Shown one piece after another: positions 47,406-56,501 of a stretch of 64,000 nt of DNA (position 1 is its first letter; every line of letters begins with the position of its first letter). Source of the stretch: Dasania sp. GY-MA-18 (lineage in GTDB: Bacteria > Pseudomonadota > Gammaproteobacteria > Pseudomonadales > Dasaniaceae); the NCBI RefSeq assembly GCF_024734385.1, contig NZ_JANHAP010000011.1, positions 1 to 64,000 on the forward strand, written 5' to 3'. The translations under genes and the position numbers were made by a program. Under the pieces are notes generated by a model that was not told where the DNA came from, did no database searches, and saw only the letters and a program-made list of their open reading frames with translations.

Positions 47406-48773
47406 ATGGCTGTACCTGCCGCGACTGAAAAAGTGCTACAACAATACAATACCCACTACGCCTTGGTAGAAGCCGTGAACCCACACCCCGATGCACTCAC
47501 CCTGACCACCACCGTATTGCAAGACGGCAACGGCAAGGTACAAGTGATTTGTGCGGCCAACAGCTTATTAGATATAGACCACCTCAATAACGAAATTAAA
47601 CGCCAGCTTAGCCCCAGCACCAAAGCCGAAGTCAAAGACCTGTGTGAGAAACACGAGCTAGATACCTGCCCCAGTGTGCCTGGCGTTTTGCCGCTATACA
47701 CCATCGTCGACCAGCAAGTGCTAGAAGCCAAAGAAGTGCAAATGAGTACCGGTCACAACGAGCAGACCATATACGTGAGCATCGATGATTTTAAAAACCT
47801 GTGCGCAAACGTTACCTATCTGACCGCCACCGTGGCTCTAGATAAACTGCAATCGGCCAACCTAGACCACGCCAAAGATGTAGACGATATTACCAGCGCC
47901 GTGGCCAACTTTACGCAGCTGCGCATTAAGCAACGACTAGAAGAAACCCTAGAATTCCCGCCCTTACCCAGCACCGCCCAGCGCATTATTAAATTAAGGG
48001 TAGACCCCAACGCCGATATTCAAGACTTAACCGACATCGTTGAAGCCGACCCCTCACTGGCGGCACAAGTCGTGAGCTGGGCTTCATCACCTTACTACGC
48101 CGCCCCCGGCAAAATTAAATCAGTACACGACGCCATAGTGCGGGTGTTAGGCTTTGATTTAGTGCTTAACCTATCGCTGGGTTTATCACTGGGCAAAACC
48201 CTCAGCATGCCCAAGGATGCCGCCAAAGGTTTTAGCCCCTACTGGGAGCAAGCCGTTTACACCGCTACCGCCGTTGAAGCTTTAGTGAGCGCTATTACCC
48301 CCAAAGAGCGCCCCGCCATGGGTGTCACCTATCTTTCTGGTTTACTGCACAACTTTGGTCACCTCATTTTGGCCGAGGTTTTTCCACCACAGTTTTCCAA
48401 TATTTGCCGCCTACAAGAGGCCAACCCCTACAGTAACCACGGTTATATAGAGCGCCATGTATTGGGTGTGACTCGCGAACAATTAGGCAGCTGGTTATTG
48501 CGCCTGTGGAATATGCCCGAAGAAGTCTGTAACGCGGTACGCTTTCAAAACGAACCCGATTATGTAGACGAAGATTTTGTACACGCTAACCTGCTGTACA
48601 TAGCCTCACGCCTACTGCGCAAACACCGCATAGGCGATGCACCACTGGAAGATATACCTGCCGAGGTATATCAACGTATCAACCTAGACCCAGAAAAAGC
48701 AGAAGAAGCGATAGAGAAACTGTTAGAGTCCACTACCGAACTGAATATGATGGTAACTAATATGGGCGGGTAA
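47406..48773 (+). CDS. YbaK-like plus HDOD domain protein
   Basis: In this 455-residue protein, residues about 15-150 resemble the YbaK/aminoacyl-tRNA-deacylase fold ('VCEKHELDTCPSVPGVLPLY' region). Residues about 190-390 form an HDOD domain ('FPPLPSTAQRIIKLRVDPNA', 'GLLHNFGHLILAEVFP'). HDOD proteins are non-catalytic HD relatives involved in signalling. A similar gene follows recG in Pseudomonas. GGATC lies 6-10 bp before the ATG. Function of the fusion is unknown. Confidence 0.85.
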   Translation: MAVPAATEKVLQQYNTHYALVEAVNPHPDALTLTTTVLQDGNGKVQVICAANSLLDIDHLNNEIKRQLSPSTKAEVKDLCEKHELDTCPSVPGVLPLYTIVDQQVLEAKEVQMSTGHNEQTIYVSIDDFKNLCANVTYLTATVALDKLQSANLDHAKDVDDITSAVANFTQLRIKQRLEETLEFPPLPSTAQRIIKLRVDPNADIQDLTDIVEADPSLAAQVVSWASSPYYAAPGKIKSVHDAIVRVLGFDLVLNLSLGLSLGKTLSMPKDAAKGFSPYWEQAVYTATAVEALVSAITPKERPAMGVTYLSGLLHNFGHLILAEVFPPQFSNICRLQEANPYSNHGYIERHVLGVTREQLGSWLLRLWNMPEEVCNAVRFQNEPDYVDEDFVHANLLYIASRLLRKHRIGDAPLEDIPAEVYQRINLDPEKAEEAIEKLLESTTELNMMVTNMGG

Positions 48774-48908
48774 CAGTCTCTAGTCTCTAGTCTCTAGTCT
48801 CTAGTCTCTAGTCTCTAAAAAATAATCCCGCTGTTATAAAAAATGCCTAGCACTTTGCTGGGCATTTTTGTTTTTACTAGAGCCTAGCGACTAATCACTA
48901 GCGACTTT
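48774..48908. repeat. CTAG-heptad repeat element (copy f) with internal terminator
   Basis: CAG and five TCTCTAG units plus TCTCTAA begin right after the HDOD stop codon. After a spacer with a hairpin, CTAG, AGCCTAG, CGACTAA, TCACTAG and CGACTTT continue in 7-bp phase from 48877. The right part encodes the C-terminal V-A-S-D-stop of the convergent YkgJ-type gene. Confidence 0.9.
48842..48875 (+). terminator. Rho-independent terminator inside repeat copy f
   Basis: AATGCC-AGCA and TGCT-GGCATT arms with a 3-nt loop are followed by a T-rich tract. It ends the plus-strand HDOD gene and, with A residues on the left, may also serve the minus strand. Confidence 0.85.
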
Positions 48909-49199
48909 TATTATCAAATGCACCGCTCTTTCCTCGCGGCATTCATAAGAGCCCATTTCAAATTCTCGACAAATCAAAGGCCGGTTTTCATAAATGGAAC
49001 ACATCATAGTGTTGCGATCTAAAGCCGAGCACCAACCATCGTCTAAACGCAGCATGGTTTCTGCGCCCCATTTATCGCGGGCAATATGCCTATCGGGTAC
49101 GCCTGTGTCAGTGAAAATCATCACCTCTAAGCGGCAACAGCACGCTTGGCAATTGGAGCAAGTGATTTCAGCTTTGGCGGTGTGTTGGGTAGTGGCCAT
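48891..49199 (-). CDS. YkgJ-family cysteine-cluster protein
   Basis: This 102-residue protein has the metal-binding cluster 'CSNCQACCCR' near residues 14-23, then 'WCSALDRNTMMCSIYENRPL' and 'ICREFE', the CxxCxxCC-type zinc/iron cluster family (UPF0153). Function is unknown. The last residues are encoded by CTAG-heptad repeat sequence. The start at 49199 was chosen over one 9 bp upstream on family grounds; both lack a strong ribosome-binding site. Confidence 0.85.
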   Translation of the reverse strand: MATTQHTAKAEITCSNCQACCCRLEVMIFTDTGVPDRHIARDKWGAETMLRLDDGWCSALDRNTMMCSIYENRPLICREFEMGSYECREERAVHLIIKVASD

Positions 49200-51024
<1,825 letters not shown>

Positions 51025-51089
51025 AGCCACTGTGTTGCGTATTAACTTAGAAAAGTTTCAATCAATATCAAAGGTGACGGGTTTCAAAA

Positions 51090-51152
51090 GGTCAGAGTCG
51101 TTAAAGCTACACTTCGGCTCGCGCCTTTAACCCGGCACTTTAATCCGACCCC
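51090..51152. repeat. REP-like inverted repeat after tmm
   Basis: GGTCAGAGT ... near-complement TCCGACC surround a perfect GTTAAAG/CTTTAAC pair with an 18-bp centre. The GGTCAGAGT end is common in REP-type elements of gammaproteobacteria (family knowledge). No gene lies in 51025-51319. Confidence 0.6.
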
Positions 51153-51319
51153 TTACCCCGTTTGATCACAGCTGAGGCGAGTTCGATTATTTCATTTAAT
51201 ATGAATTAATGGCAAAGGCTTACCTTGGCCATCAAGATCTGAACGCCCGACTCCAACAAACCTCATGCGTTTATTGTTATTACTGTGGCTGTAAGCCCAG
51301 GCATCCCTCGTGTAATATT

Positions 51320-51613
51320 TTATTTTTCTGCGTACTGCTTATTTTTAGCGAGTTCTTTTTTAATAAATATTTCCACTGGAATAAAGGCAAAAGGCACAAC
51401 AGCTGCCAAAAGTACCATTAACCAAACAAACACAGACCAATTTTGTCTATGTGACGCTAAAGCCGAAAGTGCAACATACAGCAAAAACAATACACCATGG
51501 CCCATCCCCAAAAAGTAAACAAACTCTCGGCTGATAAAGCCCAGTGTGACGCACAGTATCAGTAGATAAGAAAAGCCCTCTACCAGGCTCGCGATTCTAA
51601 AAAGCTTTAACAT
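51320..51613 (-). CDS. DUF3817 small membrane protein
   Basis: This 97-residue protein has three hydrophobic segments. The pattern 'FRIASLVEGFSYLLILCVTL', 'YFLGMGHGVLFLLYVALSAL' and a C-terminal positive tail matches the DUF3817/YdzA family, whose function is unknown. It stands alone. AT content looks higher than in the housekeeping genes, consistent with accessory origin. Confidence 0.8.
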   Translation of the reverse strand: MLKLFRIASLVEGFSYLLILCVTLGFISREFVYFLGMGHGVLFLLYVALSALASHRQNWSVFVWLMVLLAAVVPFAFIPVEIFIKKELAKNKQYAEK

Positions 51614-51745
51614 TAAACATACTCTTATTTATTTATGATGCATCAATTTTATTGCAGCTTCTAACGATTGAAACTGATGTCACCCCCCAAGACACTCGCT
51701 ACGCTCATGGCGCAGAGACTTATATTTCAGCGATTCTGGCCCTTT

Positions 51746-51773
51746 GATCGTTGATCGTTGATCGTTGATCGTT
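51746..51773. repeat. Heptamer array GATCGTT x4
   Basis: Four perfect 7-bp units. It shares the 7-bp period of the other arrays in the window but not their CTAG or CTT motifs. Confidence 0.9.
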
Positions 51774-51831
51774 GATTTTATGGGCCCATAATTCCCCAAC
51801 CTACGTTACTTCACCACCGGTTATTGTGTCG

Positions 51832-51920
51832 CACCGTATCGTTTAAATTTTCACTTTACTGGCTCCTGATCCTTTAAGAGAGATGTATAAAAAACAATCG
51901 TCACGACCGCTTTGATTATT
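51832..51920. repeat. Dispersed repeat R1, copy A
   Basis: About 85 bp containing CCGTATCGTTTA near the left and AAGAGAG-TGTAT-AAAAA-CAATCGT-ACGACC at the right end. It is similar over its length to copy C (54394-54478) and at its right half to copies B and C2. The right end meets the stop codon of the minus-strand LysE-type gene. Confidence 0.8.
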
Positions 51921-52476
51921 AGCTTAACAAAAGCCAAATGCCAGTAAAACAAAGTAGTAATCCAAAAACAAAATCCAATACTCCGAGCTGCTTTTCCACG
52001 TTTACTTGGCGTCGCATAAACATACCAGCCGACGCATAAATCACCAGACCAGTCACACCGATAATACATAATATGGCTGCTGTAATTAGCGTATTTTTAT
52101 TCTGACTATTAGCAAATACGCTAAGTACCACAGGTGGATATTTTGGATTGAGGAGTTGAAGGGTAATTCCATTCCATAGGCTTGGCGCCTTGGTTAAAGT
52201 ATTTCGATTCCTTCGCCTAAGTAACTTTACCCCTAAATAAACAATAAAACAGCTGCCAAAGACCCTGATGTAATTAGTGACATCCGCATATTGCTCAGCA
52301 AGCCTACTAGTAATGGCACCCAATACAATGGCTATAACAATGTAAACCAGTGATATCCCAAGTAGAAAAGGTAAAATTTTCGCAAAGCCAAAACGCGCCG
52401 TCAGAGCAAAAGTAACAAGATTGGCCGGACCTGGGCTAAGCATCAGCGGCAATACTAAAAACAAAGTTTCAATCAC
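51919..52476 (-). CDS. LysE-family translocator
   Basis: This 185-residue membrane protein has about six hydrophobic segments and the family start 'LFLVLPLMLSPGPANLVTFA', with 'QLLNPKYPPVVLSVFA' mid-protein corresponding to the LysE/RhtB N-P-K motif. Members export amino acids or related small molecules. The substrate is unknown. No divergent LysR/ArgP-type regulator is adjacent. The stop codon is at the edge of dispersed repeat R1. Confidence 0.85.
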   Translation of the reverse strand: MIETLFLVLPLMLSPGPANLVTFALTARFGFAKILPFLLGISLVYIVIAIVLGAITSRLAEQYADVTNYIRVFGSCFIVYLGVKLLRRRNRNTLTKAPSLWNGITLQLLNPKYPPVVLSVFANSQNKNTLITAAILCIIGVTGLVIYASAGMFMRRQVNVEKQLGVLDFVFGLLLCFTGIWLLLS

Positions 52477-52772
52477 GTTATTTTTGTCTCTCTAACATAA
52501 TGCCTCAAACATTGAATGCTTAATGTGGGCCCACTCTTTATATGGCTTTCTAAATCAAGTAAAAGCATTTACCCGTACACGCGCTTTGACTTGTTATTGG
52601 CATAACTTAATACTCAAGGTGTAGCCCCATTATTCACCATAGGTAACATACAAGTAGCTCAGCTTATTCAATAAACGTATTGGTAAATTGCGATATGGGT
52701 CGCTATGTTCATTTGGTTGAGCAAAAGAGCTACTTTGTATCTGTACATGCTGAGGCAAGGACGCTAGCTCAC

Positions 52773-53255
52773 CTACCCAACTAGCGCGACCGGCTCCCGC
52801 GAGTATTCTGCTAGCGTTGATGCGCAGGCCTGAGCGGACTCTATGCCTTTGCTGACAAAGTGCTCAGCAAAAAACTCAGGCTGGCCGTCGCTAATAAAAT
52901 CATGGGGTGTTAACACGGCAGAGAAGATGGGCGTGTGAGTCGCCAGTTGTGTATTCATCAGCCCGTCTATCACCGCACTGGCAACAAACTCATGGCGATA
53001 AATACCCCCATCGACCACCAGGCCAGCAGCAACCACTGCCGCGTACTTGCCGCTATTAGCTAAAAACTGTGCTTTTAGTGGGATCTCAAACGCGCCGGGC
53101 ACTTCAAATACATCAACCTGTCGGCCGTCGAGTTTGGCGAATTCATCAAGAAAAGAATCACGCAGCCTATCCACAATGTCGCGGTGCCAGCATGATTGTA
53201 TAAACGCCACCCGGTCTCGGGTAGCAATGTCGAAATACATAGAATTGGATTTCAT
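52773..53255 (-). CDS. ribH: 6,7-dimethyl-8-ribityllumazine synthase, RibH2 type
   Basis: This 160-residue enzyme joins a butanone-phosphate to a ribityl-pyrimidine to make lumazine, the riboflavin precursor. 'FEVPGAFEIPL' and 'GLVVDGGIYRHEFVASAV' are family motifs, and 'FIQSCWHRDIV' with its tryptophan is like the Brucella-type RibH2 rather than the icosahedral RibH1. It stands alone, away from other rib genes, and is preceded by an FMN riboswitch. The ATG at 53255 directly abuts a hairpin that holds the likely ribosome-binding site. Confidence 0.93.
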   Translation of the reverse strand: MKSNSMYFDIATRDRVAFIQSCWHRDIVDRLRDSFLDEFAKLDGRQVDVFEVPGAFEIPLKAQFLANSGKYAAVVAAGLVVDGGIYRHEFVASAVIDGLMNTQLATHTPIFSAVLTPHDFISDGQPEFFAEHFVSKGIESAQACASTLAEYSREPVALVG

Positions 53256-53289
53256 CTGTTGTTTGCCTCTGTATGCAGTTAAACAACAG
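53256..53289 (-). promoter_or_regulatory. Hairpin enclosing the ribH ribosome-binding site
   Basis: Perfect 9-bp arms CTGTTGTTT and AAACAACAG flank a 16-nt loop. GAGGC, the probable Shine-Dalgarno sequence, is at the loop's edge and the ATG follows the stem directly. This is suited to translational control by the upstream riboswitch. Confidence 0.7.
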
Positions 53290-53343
53290 GGCAAACAAGG
53301 CAACTCGCCCTCTCACGGCAGATACCGCAGGAAAACATAGCAA

Positions 53344-53488
53344 CCTCATTCTCATAACCAGACTGTAACTGTCGGCCCCGGAATCACACCGAGTCTGCTT
53401 GTCCCCCCGCCAGATGATGACGAGAGCGCCCGCGGGCTACGCACTTACGTACGATTACCGCCGGTGGGGACTTTCACCCCGCCCTGAG
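53344..53488 (-). promoter_or_regulatory. FMN riboswitch (RFN element)
   Basis: Read on the minus strand, conserved RFN blocks occur in order: CTCAGGGCGGGGTGAAAGTC, CCCACCGGCGGTAATC, AGCCCGCGGGCGC, GGTGTGATTCC, GGGGCCGACAGTTACAGTC and GGTTATGAGAATGAGG. These are the characteristic stems and junctions of the FMN aptamer. FMN binding would repress ribH. A CTTCCCC/GGGGAAG hairpin precedes it at 53491-53510. Confidence 0.97.
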
Positions 53489-53627
53489 AACTTCCCCTAT
53501 TTGGGGAAGGCGCACAGATTAGCCTAATCGCGGGTTGAGCTCAACTAGGATAGAGGGTTGGAGGTTTGCGGGTGGGCTTTAAGGGGCGGGGACTTATAGC
53601 TCAACAATTCTGCTTCCTTGATTTATA

Positions 53628-53671
53628 AAAGAGAGCTGTATGAAAAACAATCGTTACGACCCCTTTAATTG
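53628..53671. repeat. Dispersed repeat R1, copy B (right half)
   Basis: AAGAGAGCTGTATGAAAAAC followed by AATCGTTACGACCCCTTT, nearly identical to copy C. The left half of the repeat is not recognisable here. Confidence 0.8.
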
Positions 53672-53758
53672 GTAATCCGGCTGCTTGACTTGCTATGTAC
53701 CTACAACTACGATAATGCGCATGATCAATGCGTATATCCTATAGTGCGAGTGAGTATA

Positions 53759-54004
53759 ATGCAGCCCATAATTGATAGTAACAGCCCTAAAAAAGCTACC
53801 AATCTTAGTATAAACAAAGACTTACTAGCCGAAGCCCGTGCTTTAAAAATAAATCTTTCTGCGACATTGGAGCAAGCGCTTACCGAAAAAGTACGTAAGG
53901 CACGCCGTAAGCAATGGTTACAGGATAATAAGCAAGCCATAAAAGCTTGTAATGAGCTCGCTGAGCAGAACGGTCTCTTTGCTGATAAGCACAGGATCTT
54001 TTAA
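53759..54004 (+). CDS. ccdA: CcdA-type antitoxin
   Basis: This 81-residue antitoxin has an N-terminal ribbon-helix-helix part ('KKATNLSINKDLLAEARALK' with 'INLSATLEQAL') and a C-terminal 'WLQDNKQAIKACNELAEQNG' with 'LFADKHRIF', the segment that binds CcdB. ATG 53759 has GAGTG 5 bp upstream; earlier in-frame starts add unrelated residues. The stop overlaps the ccdB start (TAATG). It should neutralise CcdB and repress the pair's promoter. Confidence 0.92.
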   Translation: MQPIIDSNSPKKATNLSINKDLLAEARALKINLSATLEQALTEKVRKARRKQWLQDNKQAIKACNELAEQNGLFADKHRIF

Positions 54005-54321
54005 TGAAACAGTTTGATGTTTATGCCAATACCGATAAGGATACCAACAAAGCTTACCCCTATTTTGTTGATATTCAGAACGGCCTACTAGAAAGTTTAA
54101 ATAGCCGAGTGGTCATACCGCTAACACCCGCAAGCAAAGCCAATAAAAGCTACCCCTCCAACCTTTGCCCTATCATCAAAATAAAGAACAAAAATTTCTT
54201 TCTATTAACCCACCAGCTTACCAGCGTTTCCACAAACTTCCTCAAAAAGCATGAAGGATCGTTAGCTACCAGTAGAGAGGATATTGTTAGTGCCATAGAC
54301 TTTTTGATTACAGGCATTTAA
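54004..54321 (+). CDS. ccdB: CcdB-type gyrase toxin
   Basis: This 105-residue toxin traps DNA gyrase on DNA. 'QFDVYANTDKDTNKAYPYFV' and 'IQNGLLESLNSRVVIPLTPA' match the CcdB fold, and the C-terminus ends 'DFLITGI', close to the family's gyrase-binding W-G-I end but with Ile-Thr in place of Trp. Whether gyrase binding is kept is uncertain. Chromosomal ccdAB pairs often sit near integron cassettes, as here. Confidence 0.9.
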   Translation: MKQFDVYANTDKDTNKAYPYFVDIQNGLLESLNSRVVIPLTPASKANKSYPSNLCPIIKIKNKNFFLLTHQLTSVSTNFLKKHEGSLATSREDIVSAIDFLITGI

Positions 54322-54393
54322 CAAACAGACAGTCCTTTTTATTTGATTAAACAATTCCCTAGCCTGCGCAATTTCTCTAGCGGTTAGCTTATT

Positions 54394-54524
54394 GCGCCGT
54401 ATCGTTTAGATTTCATTGTGATGGTTCCTGCCACTTCAAGAGAGCTGTATGAAAAATAATCGTTACGACCCCTTTTATTGCTTTTATTCTTGTATGAAAA
54501 ATAATCGTTACGACCCCTTTTATT
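54394..54524. repeat. Dispersed repeat R1, copies C1 and C2 in tandem
   Basis: C1 (54394-54478) is near full length. C2 (54490-54524) repeats TGTATGAAAAATAATCGTTA and CGACCCCTTTTATT exactly. The right end of C2 meets the stop codon of the 54520-54846 gene, where an attC site would be expected. Confidence 0.85.
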
Positions 54525-54846
54525 CTTTGTTAAGGAACTCTTGCCCAGTTGAGTATATTTGCTCGAAATTATCACTAGCAATATTCTCGAGAGCCTCAAT
54601 TGTTGATTTAGTTACTACAACTGATTCTTGTATTACCCACTGAAACTGATCAATCATCAAGTCACGTAATGCTTCAGCTGATGAAACAGTTAAATCCATT
54701 GTCTTTTTTATAGTGTTTCCTGAGCGTAAGAGGCCATCAGCCGCATGCCTTCTTAGCATCATTTCATATTCTGAGTCGAGTTTACTCAGAATACGTTTGA
54801 GCCCATTCTGGATCTTTTTTTCTGCGATGTCTTCTAAGTTATCCAT
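54520..54846 (-). CDS. Cassette gene, unknown helical protein
   Basis: This 108-residue, highly charged protein is probably all-helical ('NLEDIAEKKIQNGLKRILSK'), with no signal peptide or membrane helix. I recognise no family. It follows the R' core of attC1 and so is the downstream-most cassette. Its 3' end has a possible attC start (C-C-T-T-A-A-C) that runs into repeat R1. Confidence 0.6.
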   Translation of the reverse strand: MDNLEDIAEKKIQNGLKRILSKLDSEYEMMLRRHAADGLLRSGNTIKKTMDLTVSSAEALRDLMIDQFQWVIQESVVVTKSTIEALENIASDNFEQIYSTGQEFLNKE

Positions 54847-54870
54847 ACTATGAATTTCTCGGGGCTAAGC

Positions 54871-54941
54871 ACCTAACGCCACGCTCTGCGGCAATTTTGG
54901 AGCGCAGCGGAAAATTGACCGACAGCAGCGCCTTGTTAAAT
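54871..54941 (-). repeat. attC site 1
   Basis: Gene-oriented ends are ATTTAACAAGGCGCTGC and GCAGAGCGTGGCGTTAGGT, 71 bp. Inner arms are complementary with GCGCTGC and GC-rich partners. It starts 5 bp after the PIN-protein stop codon. Confidence 0.88.
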
Positions 54942-54945
54942 TTTT

Positions 54946-56019
54946 TTAGTACCACTCTTCTCCATCTTCTTCAACTGCAACCTCGATGCCACCAGACACT
55001 CCAGCCACATGTAGGTCAAGGTCTTCCGCGTTTTCTAGCTTACCATCCTTAAATTCGTAGCTAAGAAACATTTCTACTGTAAAAGTTTTTGAAATAGTGC
55101 TTGTTCGTGAGGTGCTATCGAATGTAAACATTCGACCTTCTTCTTTGTCGTAAATCCCATTAATGAAGTCAGGCCCTATAACCGTTACTTCAAACTCAAT
55201 ATCAATATCGAAAGTAATCTGACTTTCTTCATCGTCAATGTAGATTACTGAAGGAATAATTTCCCCAAGTTGCTTTACGGTGAGCCCATCATCAACTTCT
55301 GCATCTTCCCATGTTGAAGAGTTATAAACTTCACAATCTTCCAGGTATTCCTTAATTTTATCCTTTATAGACATCTCATTTACAGTAAAGTACTGTCTAA
55401 CTTGATCAGATCGCGTATTCGTGTGTTGTGTATAAATATCTAGAAGCTTATCTAATGTTTCTACTGAAATTAATTGAGGCTCGGACTCACAAAACTCTTT
55501 TAAATCACCGTCATCAGAAATGACGTATATTTTTTCACCTTCGTCTAGATATGATTTGATTGATAGTAATGAAAAAGCATCTGGAAATTCAGACTTTTTC
55601 TTACCTTCGCCAAAGGGAGGTTTTGTTTCAAAATATAAAGATAAGATATCTTCTGGATCGACTTCACTAGCCTCAACAATCTCGGTTGAGCATCCGTTCA
55701 TATAGTCTTCGAATACCTGACTAGATTTTTGATAGATATCTTTTTCGGGTACTTCTGCAAAAAGCCCTTGAATCTGATCATCTTCTAGAGAAGAGAGAAG
55801 TCTCGCCTTTCTTCTAAAAGTCTTTATTGCGCCGATAGCCTCTTTTACTGACACAGCAATTTTTGCTTCAACTTCACGTTTCACAACTGACGTGGAGACA
55901 TGGAACAATTCATTGGATTCACAATATTTTCGAAAGGATTTTAGCGCAGGATTATCAAAGTGGAGACCTGCTTTTACAAAATATTGTGTATCAATAAATA
56001 CTTTTCTAGTTTCTAGCAC
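54946..56019 (-). CDS. Cassette gene: PIN-like nuclease domain protein with C-terminal beta domain
   Basis: The N-terminal ~180 residues of this 357-residue protein look like a PIN (DUF4935-like) RNase. Acidic residues lie in 'VFIDTQYF' (about D10), 'SVVKREVEAK', 'EFPDAFSLLS' and 'VISDDGDLKEFC', matching the four-acid PIN site. The rest, after about residue 210, is acidic and beta-rich ('ITFDIDIEFEVTVIGPDF'). Stand-alone PIN proteins of this type can be toxins or phage-defence effectors. No antitoxin is adjacent in the cassette. Its attC follows the stop codon. Confidence 0.72.
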   Translation of the reverse strand: MLETRKVFIDTQYFVKAGLHFDNPALKSFRKYCESNELFHVSTSVVKREVEAKIAVSVKEAIGAIKTFRRKARLLSSLEDDQIQGLFAEVPEKDIYQKSSQVFEDYMNGCSTEIVEASEVDPEDILSLYFETKPPFGEGKKKSEFPDAFSLLSIKSYLDEGEKIYVISDDGDLKEFCESEPQLISVETLDKLLDIYTQHTNTRSDQVRQYFTVNEMSIKDKIKEYLEDCEVYNSSTWEDAEVDDGLTVKQLGEIIPSVIYIDDEESQITFDIDIEFEVTVIGPDFINGIYDKEEGRMFTFDSTSRTSTISKTFTVEMFLSYEFKDGKLENAEDLDLHVAGVSGGIEVAVEEDGEEWY

Positions 56020-56035
56020 GACATTTCTTCCTGAA

Positions 56036-56114
56036 ATTTAACGCCTTTGGCAGGGGCAAGCGGCGCAGCCGATTGTCCAGCCCGTAAGGGCGAACTTGCC
56101 CAAATTTGTTATGT
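56036..56114 (-). repeat. attC site 2
   Basis: Gene-oriented ends are ACATAACAAATTTGGGCAAG and CTTGCCCCTGCCAAAGGCG-TTAAAT, 79 bp, with GGGCAAG/CTTGCCC inner arms. Confidence 0.88.
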
Positions 56115-56116
56115 GC

Positions 56117-56428
56117 TTACCCACCTGGAGAAACACCTGTTGGATTACTTGTGTCTACTTCAGCATTTATTGGTGATAAGCCCATATGTTCTCTTAGTGA
56201 TTTGTACTTTGATTCACAACCTGAGTCTTTTGAATAATGCGAAAACTCTGTTGCTTTTAGATACCTAGCATATGCAAATTCTTCATTTGGGCCAGATAAA
56301 CCAACATTGTTTATTATTACTTTAAGATCAGTGTATTTCTGCTTTTTTATGGGCTTAACCAAGGAGCCAATTTTTCGTTTGTGCATTGTAAATGCAATGG
56401 CTCGAACATAAAGCAGTAATTTAATCAT
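56117..56428 (-). CDS. Cassette gene, unknown small protein
   Basis: This 103-residue protein starts with a hydrophobic stretch ('MIKLLLYVRAIAFTM') followed by a basic segment ('HKRKIGSLVKPIKKQKYTDL') and a neutral C-terminus ending 'NPTGVSPGG'. I recognise no family. The start was placed after the attC3 core; a longer frame would begin within the attC. It lacks a clear ribosome-binding site, which is common in cassettes. Confidence 0.55.
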   Translation of the reverse strand: MIKLLLYVRAIAFTMHKRKIGSLVKPIKKQKYTDLKVIINNVGLSGPNEEFAYARYLKATEFSHYSKDSGCESKYKSLREHMGLSPINAEVDTSNPTGVSPGG

Positions 56429-56434
56429 GATTAC

Positions 56435-56491
56435 ACATAACGCCAAAAGCAGCGGGCGGCGAAGCCGTCCGACTGCCTTGCTTTGTTAACT
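56435..56491 (-). repeat. attC site 3
   Basis: Gene-oriented ends are AGTTAACAAAGCAAGGCAG and CTGCTTTTGGCGTTATGT, 57 bp, with GCAGTCGGACGGC-type inner palindrome. Confidence 0.88.
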
Positions 56492-56501
56492 GTTGGTGAC
56501 T

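Noticed and set aside
53651-53671. Start of a coding sequence inside repeat R1 (ATG with AAGAGAG upstream, about 10 shared codons)
   Set aside because: All copies lose the frame within about 10-30 codons and end in different sequences, so it is more likely a non-coding repeat than a set of truncated genes.
54316-54389. Possible attC after ccdB (ATTTAAC ... GTTAGCT, 74 bp)
   Set aside because: The end cores are roughly in place, but the inner arms show no complementarity and the last core breaks the GTTRRRY pattern. Orientation would also oppose the cassette array.
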